The notes under the pieces are model-generated. The model searched no databases and was not told where the DNA came from. It was given only the letters and a program-made list of their open reading frames with translations. From the NCBI GenBank assembly GCA_947568835.1, contig OX387608.1, forward strand, positions 15,228,001-15,292,000: a stretch of 64,000 bases of DNA, written 5' to 3'. The position numbers and the translations under genes are program-made. The DNA is from Protonemura montana. Its lineage: Eukaryota > Arthropoda > Insecta > Plecoptera > Nemouridae. Below, piece after piece: positions 39,386 to 50,484 of this stretch (positions are counted from its first letter, which is position 1; each line of letters starts with the position of its first letter).

Positions 39386-42300
39386 ATGGCTTCCGCTTTG
39401 GAGATTTTTGTGAATAACATTCGCACTCTTTCTATGCAAGGTTTGTTTTAAATGCGGTGTTTCGGCTAGCGTTTTTGCTTGCGAGTGAGGTTAATGTGTT
39501 TCTGTGTCCTGCTTTTTAGGAAACTATCGCGAGTTGTGCGAGCTGCTAAATCAATCTTCAGAACTTCTGGTCAAAAATGGAGCACATTTGGACAATGTTT
39601 TGGAAACTCTGGACCACCAAAACCACTCTCTTGGCGTTATGGCTGTTCTGACCACCAAGCTGTCACTCGCTGCAGCGAACGGATCACCCGAGCAGCAGGA
39701 GCTGCTTTTCTCGCAAGTCCAGGAGTTTGTCAATAATTGCAATGGAGAACAAGTACGCTTTGCACCTGACACATGTGAGCAAACAGATATCTTCTTACTA
39801 GTTGTTGTTTTCCCTCTAGGCTTTCCATTCTAATTATTTTCCCTCCAGACTGATTACTTTGTATAAATAAAGAATAATAATAATGTATTATAGTAAGAAT
39901 TATAATAATAATATTGCCTTCATCATCATCTTACCATCACCTTTATCATCACATGATATTGCCAGCATATAAACTGCTGGGTTATTTTGTGTCGCAATGA
40001 AGATAGTTTGCTCATTTGTAGAAATTTTCACAGGTTATGATTATGAGAAGTCCGTCAGCGTTCAGAAACTGCGACCATTCGTGTAGTTTGTTCTGGCTTA
40101 TCGTTCCGACTGGTAGTCAATGCAGAGGCATTTCAATGGGGTTAGAATCTAGATGGTTAATAGTTTGTAGGGCTTGGCTAGTTTGAAATCTAATCAAGCG
40201 CAACCCAAAAGTAAAATATCAAATGTATGTAATGAACTTTATTTATTGAATTTCATTATTGTAAGTTGTTTTGTACTACCAAAGTTGTAAATAAATGTAT
40301 TTAATCATGATTATTAAAGTAAACTTTGTGGCACAAGTAATTATGCCTGTAGCACAGCTGCACGTCGTCTAACTTTAGCCACGTTTCAGTTGCCGAGCTT
40401 TGCCACTTGGTAACCATCAGTTTATCGGAGCTGCGAGTGCCTCTACGTGGGATCCAGTTGCTGAGACGTGCGATCAGAAAAGTTCAACTGCGGGACGCTC
40501 AGCTCACGGCGCTGCACGCGGATCTGATGCAGTTGTGTCTTCTCTCGCGATGTCTGCCGCCTGCGCTGGAATTCCTTGACTCCGACGTCACCACGCTCTC
40601 GAGGGATGGCCTCGACGCAAGGCAAGCTATCTTTGTCGTTAAGACATCAGCATGTTGTTTGAACTCCTTTCATTTTTAACGTAATAAATAAGCTATCAAC
40701 CAGAATTTATGGTTCTGGAAAAGTGGACGATTTTTTAGTTATAGTTTCATTTTTGTTTTTCAAAAGTACTTAAAAAAAGGAGATTCTTTTTTGAAAAAGT
40801 TTCTAAGTGCCTTGATATTTTGTTTGAGTCTAATTCATTTTTCACAAAAAAATGAGTGAAGAACAGGAAAGCAACAAAGTTTATACAGAAGGCAAATAGT
40901 AAAAAAAAAAAAATACAACTAACATGATATTTTCCAGTGAAAAATTGAAAGTTTCTCATCTAATCACATCCCAATTTACTGGGAAAATGTTGCAACATTG
41001 CACTCCTGTCCACGGAAATGTTGCGTTTGCACGTAAAATGTCCAGATGATTTCTACTGACTTTGCGATGCAAACTTTCAGGCACTTTCTCCTGTACTTCT
41101 ACTACGGCGGCATGGTGTATGCTGCACTAAAAAACTTCGAGCGAGCGCTTTACTTCTTCGAGGTGGCAGTGACCACCCCTGCGATGGCCGTCTCTCACGT
41201 GATGCTTGAGGCGTACAAGAAGTACATCCTCGTGTCCCTGCTGCTGCATGGGAAGGTGCAGCCGGTGCCCAAATACACCTCCCAGGTTAGTCTGAGAAGA
41301 CCAGGCCATGGAATTAGAGCCTAGCCAAATTATTGTATTTCTTGTTTTTATCGACAACTTTGGAATATTACATTTTTATTTGCACGTTATATTTCCTCTG
41401 GTGGTTGCATCATGTTTTTTTTCATCATCTTTTAAAAAATATATGCATCTTTTGGGATGAGCTAAAAGTTTGTTGGAAATGCGTTCCGCACTCGAATGGC
41501 TCTCCTGAGGATAGAATGTCGCACCTTGCAGAACATTTCGGCTGTTGCCTCGCTCAATCTTAACCCGAAACCATGCCTGGATATATCTACTGCGGCTTAC
41601 CTTTTAAACTCCAATAAGTTCCCTAGTCCTTTTCACCTTTCCCCCATAAATCATCGCCACAGAATTCATGGCACCACATCAACAAACTCAACGTTATAAA
41701 ACCGACTGTACCAGGCTGAAACGGAGATAAAATATCAACTCACATGCATTGCCAGGTGGTGTCGAGGTTCATCAAGCCGCTGAGCCAGGCGTACGTCGAA
41801 CTGGCTGCGGCGTACGCAAGCAGCGATGGCAGCGCCTTGCGCGTGTGCGCCACTCGCCACGCTGAAGTGTTTGCACGCGACTCCAACGTGGGGCTGGTCA
41901 AGCAGGTGCTGGCGTCACAGCGGCGGAAGAGCGTGCAGAGGCTGACCAAGACATTCTTGACCCTGTCGCTGTCGGATGTTGCTAGTAGGGTGGAGCTGGA
42001 TGGGCCGGCAGACGCGGAGAAACATATCCTGAGCATGGTGAGTTTGCTACGAGGATGATGCTAGTAGGGTGGAGCTGGATGGGCCGGCGGACGCGGAGAA
42101 ACATATCCTGAGCATGGTGAGTTTGCTACGAGGATGTTTTATCTTTATATAAATGTATGTTAAGAAAGACACAAAAATAGTTTAGGGTCATTCCATGTGT
42201 AATCACTCACCTCAAACTTTGACCGACCCAGATTTTGATGAAAATTGGTATACTTGTTAAGTTTGTTGACTTAGGGGCTATTTTTTTTTTTTTTTTTTTT

Positions 42301-45300
42301 TGGTCCAACCGTTCGGATATTACAAGGGGGGGAAGTTGGGGTCATTTTGCCCCCCGCGCGTGTAGTGACCACCCTTTCTACGCAATATCTAGGGTTCTAT
42401 GGGAGCTACAGAGCTGGGAAAAAAATCATCTGAAAGGTAATTTCATACCCTACCTGAATATGGAAACAAAAATGACGATATGTTAATACGAATTTAATTG
42501 TGATTTTACACATCTGCATTTTCCAAAATGACCATATCGCTGATGAGTCATTTTTGATTTGCCTGATTTTTTTTCTATATGTACAGAACATACATATGAT
42601 CATGTGTTCCAAAAATCAAGATGGGTGTTCTACTACTTTCCAAGAAAAAAAAATGTTTTCTGCAAATTCATTCATAATATAAATTAATATGAACTGAATT
42701 TAAGACAACATTCAAGAAAATGATCATTACTTACAATCATAGCTACTATGAAGTACAAATTTGCATATCTTAAGAGAGATGTAGTTTACCTTATTGAGGT
42801 ACATATTTTATAAGCCCTGCTGTTGCCCTGTTGGTGTCTGTAGCCGACAAAAAGTATGTTCGACCAGTTGCCGTGTTGGGGTCGGCCAGTGTTAAAACAT
42901 CAGCAAAAGCTACAATTAGTTTGTCTTGTACACTGGGATAAAAATATGATGGAGCTGGTCCATGAGGGTGTAGAAAGTTGACTTGAAGTTCAAGAGACTG
43001 TGATGATTTTTCAAGAACACACGCTAGCCACCAGTCTTCGTTGTATGCTACAGTGATGAAACTGCCCACGTCTTTGAACTCAAACTCGGGTATTTCTGCT
43101 GCTGTTGCTTCCTCCTCTTCTTCTTCTTCTTCTTCTTCTCCTTCTTCATTTTTCTCAACAATCTTCACAATGTTGATTTCTTCAGAAAGAGAAAAGTGTT
43201 TCACATGTAAGGAAGTTAGCGATTTTGGGTAGAACGCATGAAAGCTTCTTGTGCCTACGATAGTTTTTAATTCTTTGAATCGTTCTTTAAGTTTGATGCC
43301 ATTTGCTGTAATCTCTTCATTGGCTACAAACACAAAATTTACAGTCCACACATTTTCTGTTGCCCACCGGTAAAAGTCTATCGGCGTCATTATTTGGTCG
43401 GCATATGGTTTCTGTAAACTTGCCCGTGCTGCATTTCGTTTTACAGTCCCACCAACTCCATCGCATGGTCCTTTACCGTGGGATGTGGCAAAAAAATGCC
43501 ACTCAGCAGTTAGTTCGAAGTCAACTTCATGATGGCACAAGTTGGAAAAATTCTTCTTATTCTTATATTGGGCTGCCGCTCCATCAGAAAAGTAAATTAA
43601 ATGGGATACATCCGAAATGTTTTGTTTCAGGTGTCTTATCAGGTGCTTTTGGAAAGTGTGCACAGTAACGGTGTCATGAGTTAGCGAGTCAGAAATGACA
43701 ACGTAACTTAAATGTTGTATGTCTCGATCTTCAGGCTTAAAGTAACACACAAATGGGTGAAGGGTGCATTGGCTGTTATTCCAATGGTAACCTTGTGCAG
43801 CATCCTGGAGCACAAAAGAATAATTCTCAGCGAAGTCGCCCACTACTAAAACTTCCCCTGGTTTAAGGTTGGCTTTCTTCTCCTGCATGAATGCCGCTTG
43901 CTGCCGTGCAATAAAATCATGATTTCTTAATAAAATGCATTTTTCAATAAAACAGTCAACAAACTCATCTGTAGGTTTCGTAATTGTCTCTAGGGTACAT
44001 CTGTCTGTTGACAGCCACTGTTTATAAGTCACAGAGTCTATGAAATTTTCACTGAATGAGATTTCTAGCCATTCACGAAGTTCATCGGTTCCCGGACAAT
44101 TGCCACACTTTCCTACAAAGCAGTTGAGAAGCGGGGGGTTGCACATGAGGCTGGCAAGGCAGTGTTGGTATGATTTGATGGTACCGTCTGAAAGCAAAGG
44201 CAGCTTTGCTCCCAAAGCCATCAACTTAACGTTTTGGTGTATCGTACAGACACAGACAGAATGTGTCCCAGCTGCTCCTGCCAGAACACAATGTTTGGGT
44301 CTGAGCTCTGCAAACTTCGAGAATCCAACCTTGATGTCAGGATATTTATCTTTGAAGCTGCGATACACTTCACTTAAGTTGCTTAACACTAGTCTCTTCT
44401 GGCGGTGAACTCGATTGTCACCCACTTTAACCGAGACAAAATCTTTTTTACCCGGCATGACACGGCTTACATCATCATTTTCATAAAACTCTTCAATCAG
44501 TTGAATGCAATCAGGGGAAAGAGTTTTTCCTGCTTTTTGATTTGCAGATGGCAGTATCCCTTGGGCCTTTACTAGTTGTTTGGTTTTACGTACCAAATGG
44601 TTAGATGCATTGAACTCTTGCATTATTCTCTTAATGCTCCAACTTTTTGGAAGCACAGATAAAATTGTTATTTTCTCGCTTCTGGTACTCGTCTTAAACT
44701 TTTCTTTCAGTTGTGCTATTATCTCTGACCCATCACGGATGCTGTCCTTGCACTCCTCTGAAGATGTCAAATCTTCTTTGCTGATTTCTTCATTACTGGG
44801 AGATACTAGTTCCAATCTCTTCTTTACACCTTGTGTTATTTCGCTGAACTTTCTTTTCGAATAAAACATAGATTTACCCTTTAGTTTGGTGGTATTAATA
44901 GGTGACACACCAAATGCAGCTAAAGACTGATTCACGGCATCTGCTTCACAGGGTATGTCCACGAAAGGTAGGTCAAGTTCAGTGGATTTAGTTGGCGTTA
45001 GAACAGAAACGGTTGTTAGTTCCTTCAGCCTGAGCGAGAGCAGCTTACGGCAAGTTGAGCATAATTTCTTTCCAGGGATGAGGTCGGCAATCTCCAAGTA
45101 TTTCGTCCTGGATGCTGCATTAATTTCTCTTAACCCATTAACTTTCACTATTCCACAGTGAGCCTGAAACGGATCGCAGCATAACTTGTGGTGACAGCTA
45201 TACAGACGAAGGAATTTCTTTTCATGTAAATGACACACGGTCTTCACATTATCACACTTAGTACGCAGAGCTAATGATAACTGCTGGTCACTATTGAAAC

Positions 45301-48041
45301 TTTCAATGCTTTTAATCGCTAGATCTTCGATGGGTCCACATTCTTCTTCAAAGAACAGTCCAATTGAGCACATTATGAATCTCTAAATAAAAGGTGCTTG
45401 AGAGCAAATTAGCTTCTATCCTCATCAACATGAGGCCAGAGACTGATTGCTTTAGTCCAGACAAGAAATTACCAAACTTTTTACTTGTAACCTGTTACAA
45501 CTTGATCCATGATTCAGGAGCATGACAAACAATCTATAGTTGTATTCTAGGGAATACCATTTTAAGATTCTTGTAGATGCAAGTCCAGACAAGAAATGAA
45601 CAAACTTTTGACTTCTATGAACTGTTTCAACTTGATCCATGATTTACAGGAATATGGCAAACAATCGATTTGTATTGTAGAGAATAACATTTCAAGAACA
45701 TGCAACTGTGCAAACAAAAATCAACTTTAATATAAAATATATGCCAGTGCTCTGATCACAATAATTGTGATCAAAATGCTGTTCTACTGGCAAAAAGGCA
45801 CTTTTTTATAGAAAAAATTTTTTTTCTTGGAAAGTGGTAAAACACCCATCTTGATTTTTGGAACACATGATCATATGTATGTTCTGTATATATAGAAAAA
45901 AAATCAGGCAAATCAAAAATGACTCATCAGCGATATGGTCATTTTGGAAAATGCAGATGTGTAAAATCACAATTAAATTCGTATTAACATATCGTCATTT
46001 TTGTTTCCATATTCAGGTAGGGTATGAAATTACCTTTCAGATGATTTTTTTCCCAGCTCTGTAGCTCCCATAGAACCCTAGATATTGCGTAGAAAGGGTG
46101 GTCACTACACGCCCGGGGGGCAAAATGACCCCAACTTCCCCCCCTTGTAATATCCGAACGGTTGGACCAAAAAAAAAAAAAAAAAAAAATAGCCCCTAAG
46201 TCAACAAACTTAACAAGTATACCAATTTTCATCAAAATCTGGGTCGGTCAAAGTGAAATTTAATTAAAAGTGAGTGATTACACATGGAATGACCCTTTAG
46301 TCAAATTTGGCAATAAAATGAATAACATCCTGTAACTTCTTTAGGTGAGCAAGACCGAATCTACAAAATAAGACTCGTACACACAGTTATAGAATCCTTT
46401 ACATTTTTCTGGTCTTAAAAACCACCGATTTCTTTTTGAACTTGAAATATTTGAGTTAGAAACTATATTGTGCAAGCTAGGGCCAAATGAATATAGCTAA
46501 GATAGGTACTCTACAATCATGTGATGTACCCACCCAGACCTGGTTAAGGATAGACCACAAAAACTCCCAGAATTTGGTATGTGATACAGCATCCGAAACG
46601 AACATGAAATATATGGGCCTTATGGGGGCTTGCCCTTATGATCAAGTTGGTTTTAATGCAATGTAATTGTTGGGAATAATCTTTGCAATTTAGTTAGTTT
46701 TGGATTTTTAGACCCTTTCTCCTAGAATACTATAGTGTGATTATTGCAAATATTCCTGGCACTGGATTAAAAAAAAAAAACGGTCTTCGGTTTTCCCGCT
46801 AGAAATGACCTCCTGATATATAGGAAGAAACATTCTGAGCCATCCGTGGCTTGCCTCGATTGGCTGCTTATTTTGCGAGTTGTTTCAGATCGAAGACGGC
46901 GAGATTTTTGCTACGATCAACCAGAAGGATGGCATGGTGATATTCCACGACGACCCAGAGACGTACAATAGTCCGGCCATGCTGAGACTCCTCGAGGAAG
47001 AGGTGCGTACAAATAACACTTAACCTCCTGTTTATCACTGGTTAGTGCTGGAGTTTTGCTGGTTTTATTACTATTTGCCTTTTTCCACATAAGTGTTTGG
47101 ATTTTGTATGTAGCTATAACCTCCTTGAGGGGCCAGTACTGCCCAAAACTGTTTGGTGGTTGTCACTTGATCACTTTTTACAGCGGGGGTTCTCATAATG
47201 CATCTTGGGGTCGTGCATTTTTGGATTCCTCGTTACAGGATTGGCGGGCATACCAATGCTCACGTTTGTTTCATAGATCTATAGACTGCATGATTATTGA
47301 TTTATTTCACCTGTCGTCTACAAATTCTTTTATTAAGTTCTATTTAAGTGATGTTATACAAGCAAACTCAAACAACAGATTGGAATTCTTGCCTTGTCAT
47401 ATTTTGCCAACAACCTTGCCATGCCAAAAACGTTAAAAAAAAAAACCTTGGCTACGGGGACTGCTCATCTCCTAGCACTTGTATTCATGTTAGACATAGT
47501 CACTAACTGTAAAACTTCAAATAGAAATTAGCCGACCAAAACTAATAACTAAGTAACTAATAATACAACATTATTACCAACGGAATAGCTCGACGAAATT
47601 TTGTTGGGAGATAAAGTACCTCGCTATAAAGTATTGTTTCTGCACAACTTTTTGCTGCTATGGGAAAGCATTACCCAATAAAAATGTTACCACAATGTAA
47701 TTATTTTAATTAGGAATAATACACATCGGTAAGGGAACTATTTCTCTGTCCTTAGTTTCCTGCAATAAATAAATGACAGAAATTAAAGATTGAGCTTAAA
47801 TGTAGTTTGAATAAGTTAACACAGCTGCTGCAACCTAACTGCACAAGTTGCATTTCTGAGTTCCACAAAATGACTCGAAGTTTGTTTTCTTTTTGTGCAG
47901 ATGGCGGTGTGCGCCGATTTGGATCGGCGGATGCTCGCGATGGAAGAAGAGATTGTTGTCAACCCGCAGTTTGTCAAGAAGGCGTTAGGCCACGGACAGG
48001 AAGACGAAGCTGCGCCCAAAGTGTACGTGTGTCCAATGTAA
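39386..48041 (+). CDS. COPS3: COP9 signalosome complex subunit 3
   Basis: Subunit of the COP9 signalosome, which removes NEDD8 from cullin-RING ubiquitin ligases. Exons: 39386-39440, 39520-39774, 40390-40621, 41081-41285, 41756-42037, 46889-47002, 47901-48041; one 427-residue frame, against about 423 in human. Landmarks: start [13 protein letters not shown], then [22 protein letters not shown], then [13 protein letters not shown] in the PCI region, then the C-terminal [15 protein letters not shown]. Intron 3 starts with GC (CAAG then GCAAGC), a GC-AG intron. A 79-bp tandem duplication copies the end of exon 5 with its splice donor. Intron 5 carries a 4.1-kb transposon in the opposite orientation. 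The gene is convergent with NMRK1, with 477 bp between stop codons. Confidence 0.95.
41978..42135 (+). repeat. 79-bp tandem duplication across the COPS3 exon 5 border
   Basis: GCTAGTAGGGTGGAGCTGGA recurs at 41981 and 42060 with nearly identical sequence through the donor CATG/GTGAGT (42038 and 42117). Only a couple of bases differ, so the duplication is recent. Using the second donor would append VSLLRG and a stop. Confidence 0.9.
42185..46295 (-). mobile_element. Complete DNA transposon with ~480-bp terminal inverted repeats
   Basis: It is 4111 bp. The left arm begins GGGTCATTCCATGTGTAATC and the right arm ends with its exact complement at 46295. The arms (about 42185-42660 and 45812-46295) are nearly identical apart from a short indel near the right end and homopolymer differences. 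A TTTA direct repeat flanks the element (42181-42184 and 46296-46299), suggesting a 4-bp target duplication. Each arm holds a ~20-base poly(T)/poly(A) run. The single intact ORF at 42791-45373 occupies the interior. It sits in COPS3 intron 5. High arm identity and an open frame suggest recent movement. Confidence 0.9.
42791..45373 (-). CDS. Transposase-like protein of the long-TIR transposon, 860 residues
   Basis: An intronless ORF starting ATG at 45373 and filling the space between the inverted repeats. N-terminal Cys/His-rich stretches (about residues 40-75 and 105-108) look like zinc-binding DNA-binding modules. Residues 290-390 contain a conserved-looking block with PKHCVLAG and CVCTIH. 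A likely RNase H-fold core follows: GDFAENYSF (Asp near 513), [12 protein letters not shown] (Asp near 597), and [12 protein letters not shown] (Asp near 638), a plausible catalytic triad. A run of Glu at 744-755 leads to a C-terminal domain with [16 protein letters not shown] do not recognise a named superfamily with certainty; Sola-like is one possibility, given the 4-bp duplication and size. The transposase role is inferred from position, size and motifs. Confidence 0.8.
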   Translation of the reverse strand: MCSIGLFFEEECGPIEDLAIKSIESFNSDQQLSLALRTKCDNVKTVCHLHEKKFLRLYSCHHKLCCDPFQAHCGIVKVNGLREINAASRTKYLEIADLIPGKKLCSTCRKLLSLRLKELTTVSVLTPTKSTELDLPFVDIPCEADAVNQSLAAFGVSPINTTKLKGKSMFYSKRKFSEITQGVKKRLELVSPSNEEISKEDLTSSEECKDSIRDGSEIIAQLKEKFKTSTRSEKITILSVLPKSWSIKRIMQEFNASNHLVRKTKQLVKAQGILPSANQKAGKTLSPDCIQLIEEFYENDDVSRVMPGKKDFVSVKVGDNRVHRQKRLVLSNLSEVYRSFKDKYPDIKVGFSKFAELRPKHCVLAGAAGTHSVCVCTIHQNVKLMALGAKLPLLSDGTIKSYQHCLASLMCNPPLLNCFVGKCGNCPGTDELREWLEISFSENFIDSVTYKQWLSTDRCTLETITKPTDEFVDCFIEKCILLRNHDFIARQQAAFMQEKKANLKPGEVLVVGDFAENYSFVLQDAAQGYHWNNSQCTLHPFVCYFKPEDRDIQHLSYVVISDSLTHDTVTVHTFQKHLIRHLKQNISDVSHLIYFSDGAAAQYKNKKNFSNLCHHEVDFELTAEWHFFATSHGKGPCDGVGGTVKRNAARASLQKPYADQIMTPIDFYRWATENVWTVNFVFVANEEITANGIKLKERFKELKTIVGTRSFHAFYPKSLTSLHVKHFSLSEEINIVKIVEKNEEGEEEEEEEEEEATAAEIPEFEFKDVGSFITVAYNEDWWLACVLEKSSQSLELQVNFLHPHGPAPSYFYPSVQDKLIVAFADVLTLADPNTATGRTYFLSATDTNRATAGLIKYVPQ

Positions 48042-48297
48042 ACGCTCAATAGTGTCACGCCATTACACCCCGCCCCACTCCCAATGTACTCACCAGTTTG
48101 TATCTAATCGGTCATAAATATTAATTCAATCTACATACTGCTACATCCAAGTTGGTTATTATTTAATTTGCAAATTCTTGCAATGGAATCATAAAACTTC
48201 CTTTGAAATCCTTCCAAAAATCCGTACTGGAATTGTGACCCTGGTCTGCACTTTTCCCCATTTAAGTTCTACTTGACTCGGGTTATTTTCACAATGA

Positions 48298-48307
48298 TTT
48301 ATTTATT
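48298..48307 (-). terminator. Poly(A) signal of NMRK1
   Basis: Overlapping AATAAATAAA on the minus strand, about 210 bp past the NMRK1 stop codon, in the gap before the convergent COPS3 end. Confidence 0.6.
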
Positions 48308-48518
48308 AAAAATCTAGGTTCAGTTTCTGTAAAGATCTAGTAAACAAACAAAAATGTCTTAAATCAAAACTACAATTCAGAGAAAAAAAAAGGAATTTAG
48401 GCTTAGGCAGAGCAAGCTGACAATTCATGAAGTACCGAAATCAAGTTTAAGACTTAGAGAAATTCATGGTGTCAGTCTTGAACAATCCTTTCCTATTGAA
48501 TGCTACGAATGCTGAATG

Positions 48519-49597
48519 CTATGAATGCTGCGTTGCTGCCTTTATGGTAGCCTTTGCTCTCACCACCTCCTTCAAGATCTGCCCCATCAAATCCTCTTGG
48601 CTGCTAGTTCCATCCAGCCAGATCACCTCTGGCAACTCCTTCTTCATTTGCTCGTGCTCTGGCCAAACCACCTGCACGAAATGATGGAAGTAAGTTACTG
48701 AGTCATATCCTTATTAAAAGTTCTGAGCATTTTCTGTAAATGGAGTAATCTAGAATGAAAAATACCAAGGTCCATAATACGTGAGGCTGCATTTTCCCTA
48801 CGCTTTAAATGTTTCCAAATTTGGTTCTTTGTAAACAAGTGCATAGATTTTTTTTTAATTTATTGACAATGTGGAAATAATCCACTTACATTTGAAAATA
48901 ATATTTCATCTACTTCTTTATTTAAAAGTACTTGGACTTGATGCTACAAGCGGAAAGGTAATCACTGCATTAGCAAAATTCTTGTATAAGTACTAGATGG
49001 TTCCAGCTGAGTTTATCAGTTTTGACTTCTCTCTCTAAATGAAAATAAAATAAGACCTCCAACTCCTAGCTGAAATTTTTGTCGAAACGCGATGGCAACT
49101 TCCAATCACACACAGTGAACTTCAAATGAGTCAACTTATAATTCCCTCCTTCAAAAAATTGTCCATACTGTCCAGAAAAAAATTAAAACAAATTCCCCTA
49201 CCTGATCAAAGTACCCTGGCACGTCAGGCGGGTCGTAGACACGTCCCTCCCTGCGTCGTTTGCACTCGTCACGTTCCAGCGTCAGGTAAAACTTGAGGTG
49301 GCACATCCGCGCGATGGGCGAGTAGTTGAGCACCGTGTGCCCCTCGACCAGCAGCACCTCCCGGCCACCGCAAGCCGCTGCTGCCTGCGTGTCCTCCAGC
49401 ATCTTCGGCATGTCCATCGACGTCAACAGCTCCCAGTTGTTGTGTCCCAGCGACGGGATAAACACATGTCGGGGGTCGCCAATATCAAGGAAGTACAGGT
49501 CTTGATGGAGCACGGAGCAGTTCAGTTCGGCTTCGAGCCGGTTAGCCAGGGTGGTCTTGCCGCCGCACGTAACTCCCGACAAACCGACCACGAGCAT
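48519..49597 (-). CDS. NMRK1: Nicotinamide riboside kinase
   Basis: Phosphorylates nicotinamide riboside to NMN in the NAD+ salvage route; cytosolic. Two exons, 49597-49202 and 48671-48519, 182 residues. The Walker A loop GVTCGGKTT is at residues 8-16. HQDLYF carries the substrate-site Asp, and RRREGRVYDPPDVPGYFD matches the family signature. The second exon gives VVWPEHEQM and DGTSSQEDLM. I start at the ATG at 49597 (MLVVGLSG), as in homologues; the frame is open upstream, but only a TTG, not ATG, precedes it. The human protein has about 199 residues, so length fits. It follows DPM2 on the same strand. Confidence 0.93.
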
Positions 49598-50010
49598 TGC
49601 GGTCGATTTTAGTTCACGTTTGGTCGCCAAAAAAAAACTTGAGCTTGGCAGCGTGCAAGGGAACGACAGATAAGAAACTGACAGTTGATTCTTGTGGTTG
49701 TTGCCTTTGCTATGAACTTTGTTCTAGTTATTTGATATGGTTACTATCTATTTGATTTTTAAAACATTGCTATCTGTTTGAACTGTTTGAAGAAAGAAAA
49801 AAAATCTTAAATCCAGAAGTGACAGTGAACAAGGATGTCGCAAACCTACCACAATCTTATAATTTGATCAGCACACTCGTATCGATTATTTTTTAGCAAA
49901 GCAAACAGAAGTCATGTAATGTTGATCAACTAATTTTAGATTACAACTGGCAAGGGAAAACTTTCTGCGTCCGACAACGTTCTCCAGGCGACTGCGAATT
50001 TTGTAGCACC

Positions 50011-50232
50011 TCAAGCCCGATGCAGCGCGAGTAGCGTGAAAACGGAGAGTCCTCCCAGGAACACCAGCCCAGAGAATGCGGGAACCAAGAGAGCGTATCG
50101 CGGCGCCGGGAAGAGAGCCGTCAGGTTTGGGTCGCCTTCCGCAAACGGCAACAGCACGACCCACGCGAAGTAGTAGGCAAAGGAGACGACGCTAACGCCC
50201 AGGATCAGTCGGCCCAGGGTTGTGTCTTGCAT
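50011..50232 (-). CDS. DPM2: Dolichol phosphate-mannose biosynthesis regulatory subunit
   Basis: Small ER membrane subunit that stabilises dolichol-phosphate-mannose synthase for N-glycan, GPI and O-mannose synthesis. Single exon, 73 residues from the ATG at 50232 (MQDTTLGRLILG) to TGA at 50011. Two hydrophobic segments (about residues 7-30 and 46-68) are separated by a loop with DPNLTALFPAPRY. The YYFAWVVLLPF block in the first segment matches the family's YYTAWVILLPF. Human DPM2 has 84 residues. Upstream codons in frame are not ATG. The AROS stop lies 253 bp upstream and the NMRK1 start 414 bp downstream. Confidence 0.9.
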   Translation of the reverse strand: MQDTTLGRLILGVSVVSFAYYFAWVVLLPFAEGDPNLTALFPAPRYALLVPAFSGLVFLGGLSVFTLLALHRA

Positions 50233-50484
50233 CAGCAAGAGTTATTGTTTAGACAAACATGGGTGTAGATTTCCTTGGTTAAAAGTGTAGCACATTCACG
50301 TTAACTCGAAGTACGTCCGGCGTAGATCACTCCGCACTGTGATATAAATATTGTCAGATCCATACACCGATGTCTACCTTCTAATGATTCTTTCTTCCTG
50401 AATGTAGGCAGAACCCACAGACGAAGTGCGATGGCAGTCTTGCAACGATGTAGTTGGATGCCAGAGACTGTTGTAGTTGGCCAA

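Noticed and set aside
42235-42682. ORFs in the transposon inverted repeats (83, 68 and 60 codons)
   Set aside because: The first two occur in mirrored form in both arms, and all lie in AT-rich repeat with long homopolymers; no family is recognised.
43041-44864. Plus-strand ORFs within the transposon
   Set aside because: They are antisense shadows of the 860-residue ORF, with serine runs opposite the poly-Glu stretch.
49598-49630. N-terminal extension of NMRK1 (MATKRELKSTA...)
   Set aside because: The first codon is TTG; homologues start at the following ATG just before the nucleotide-binding loop.
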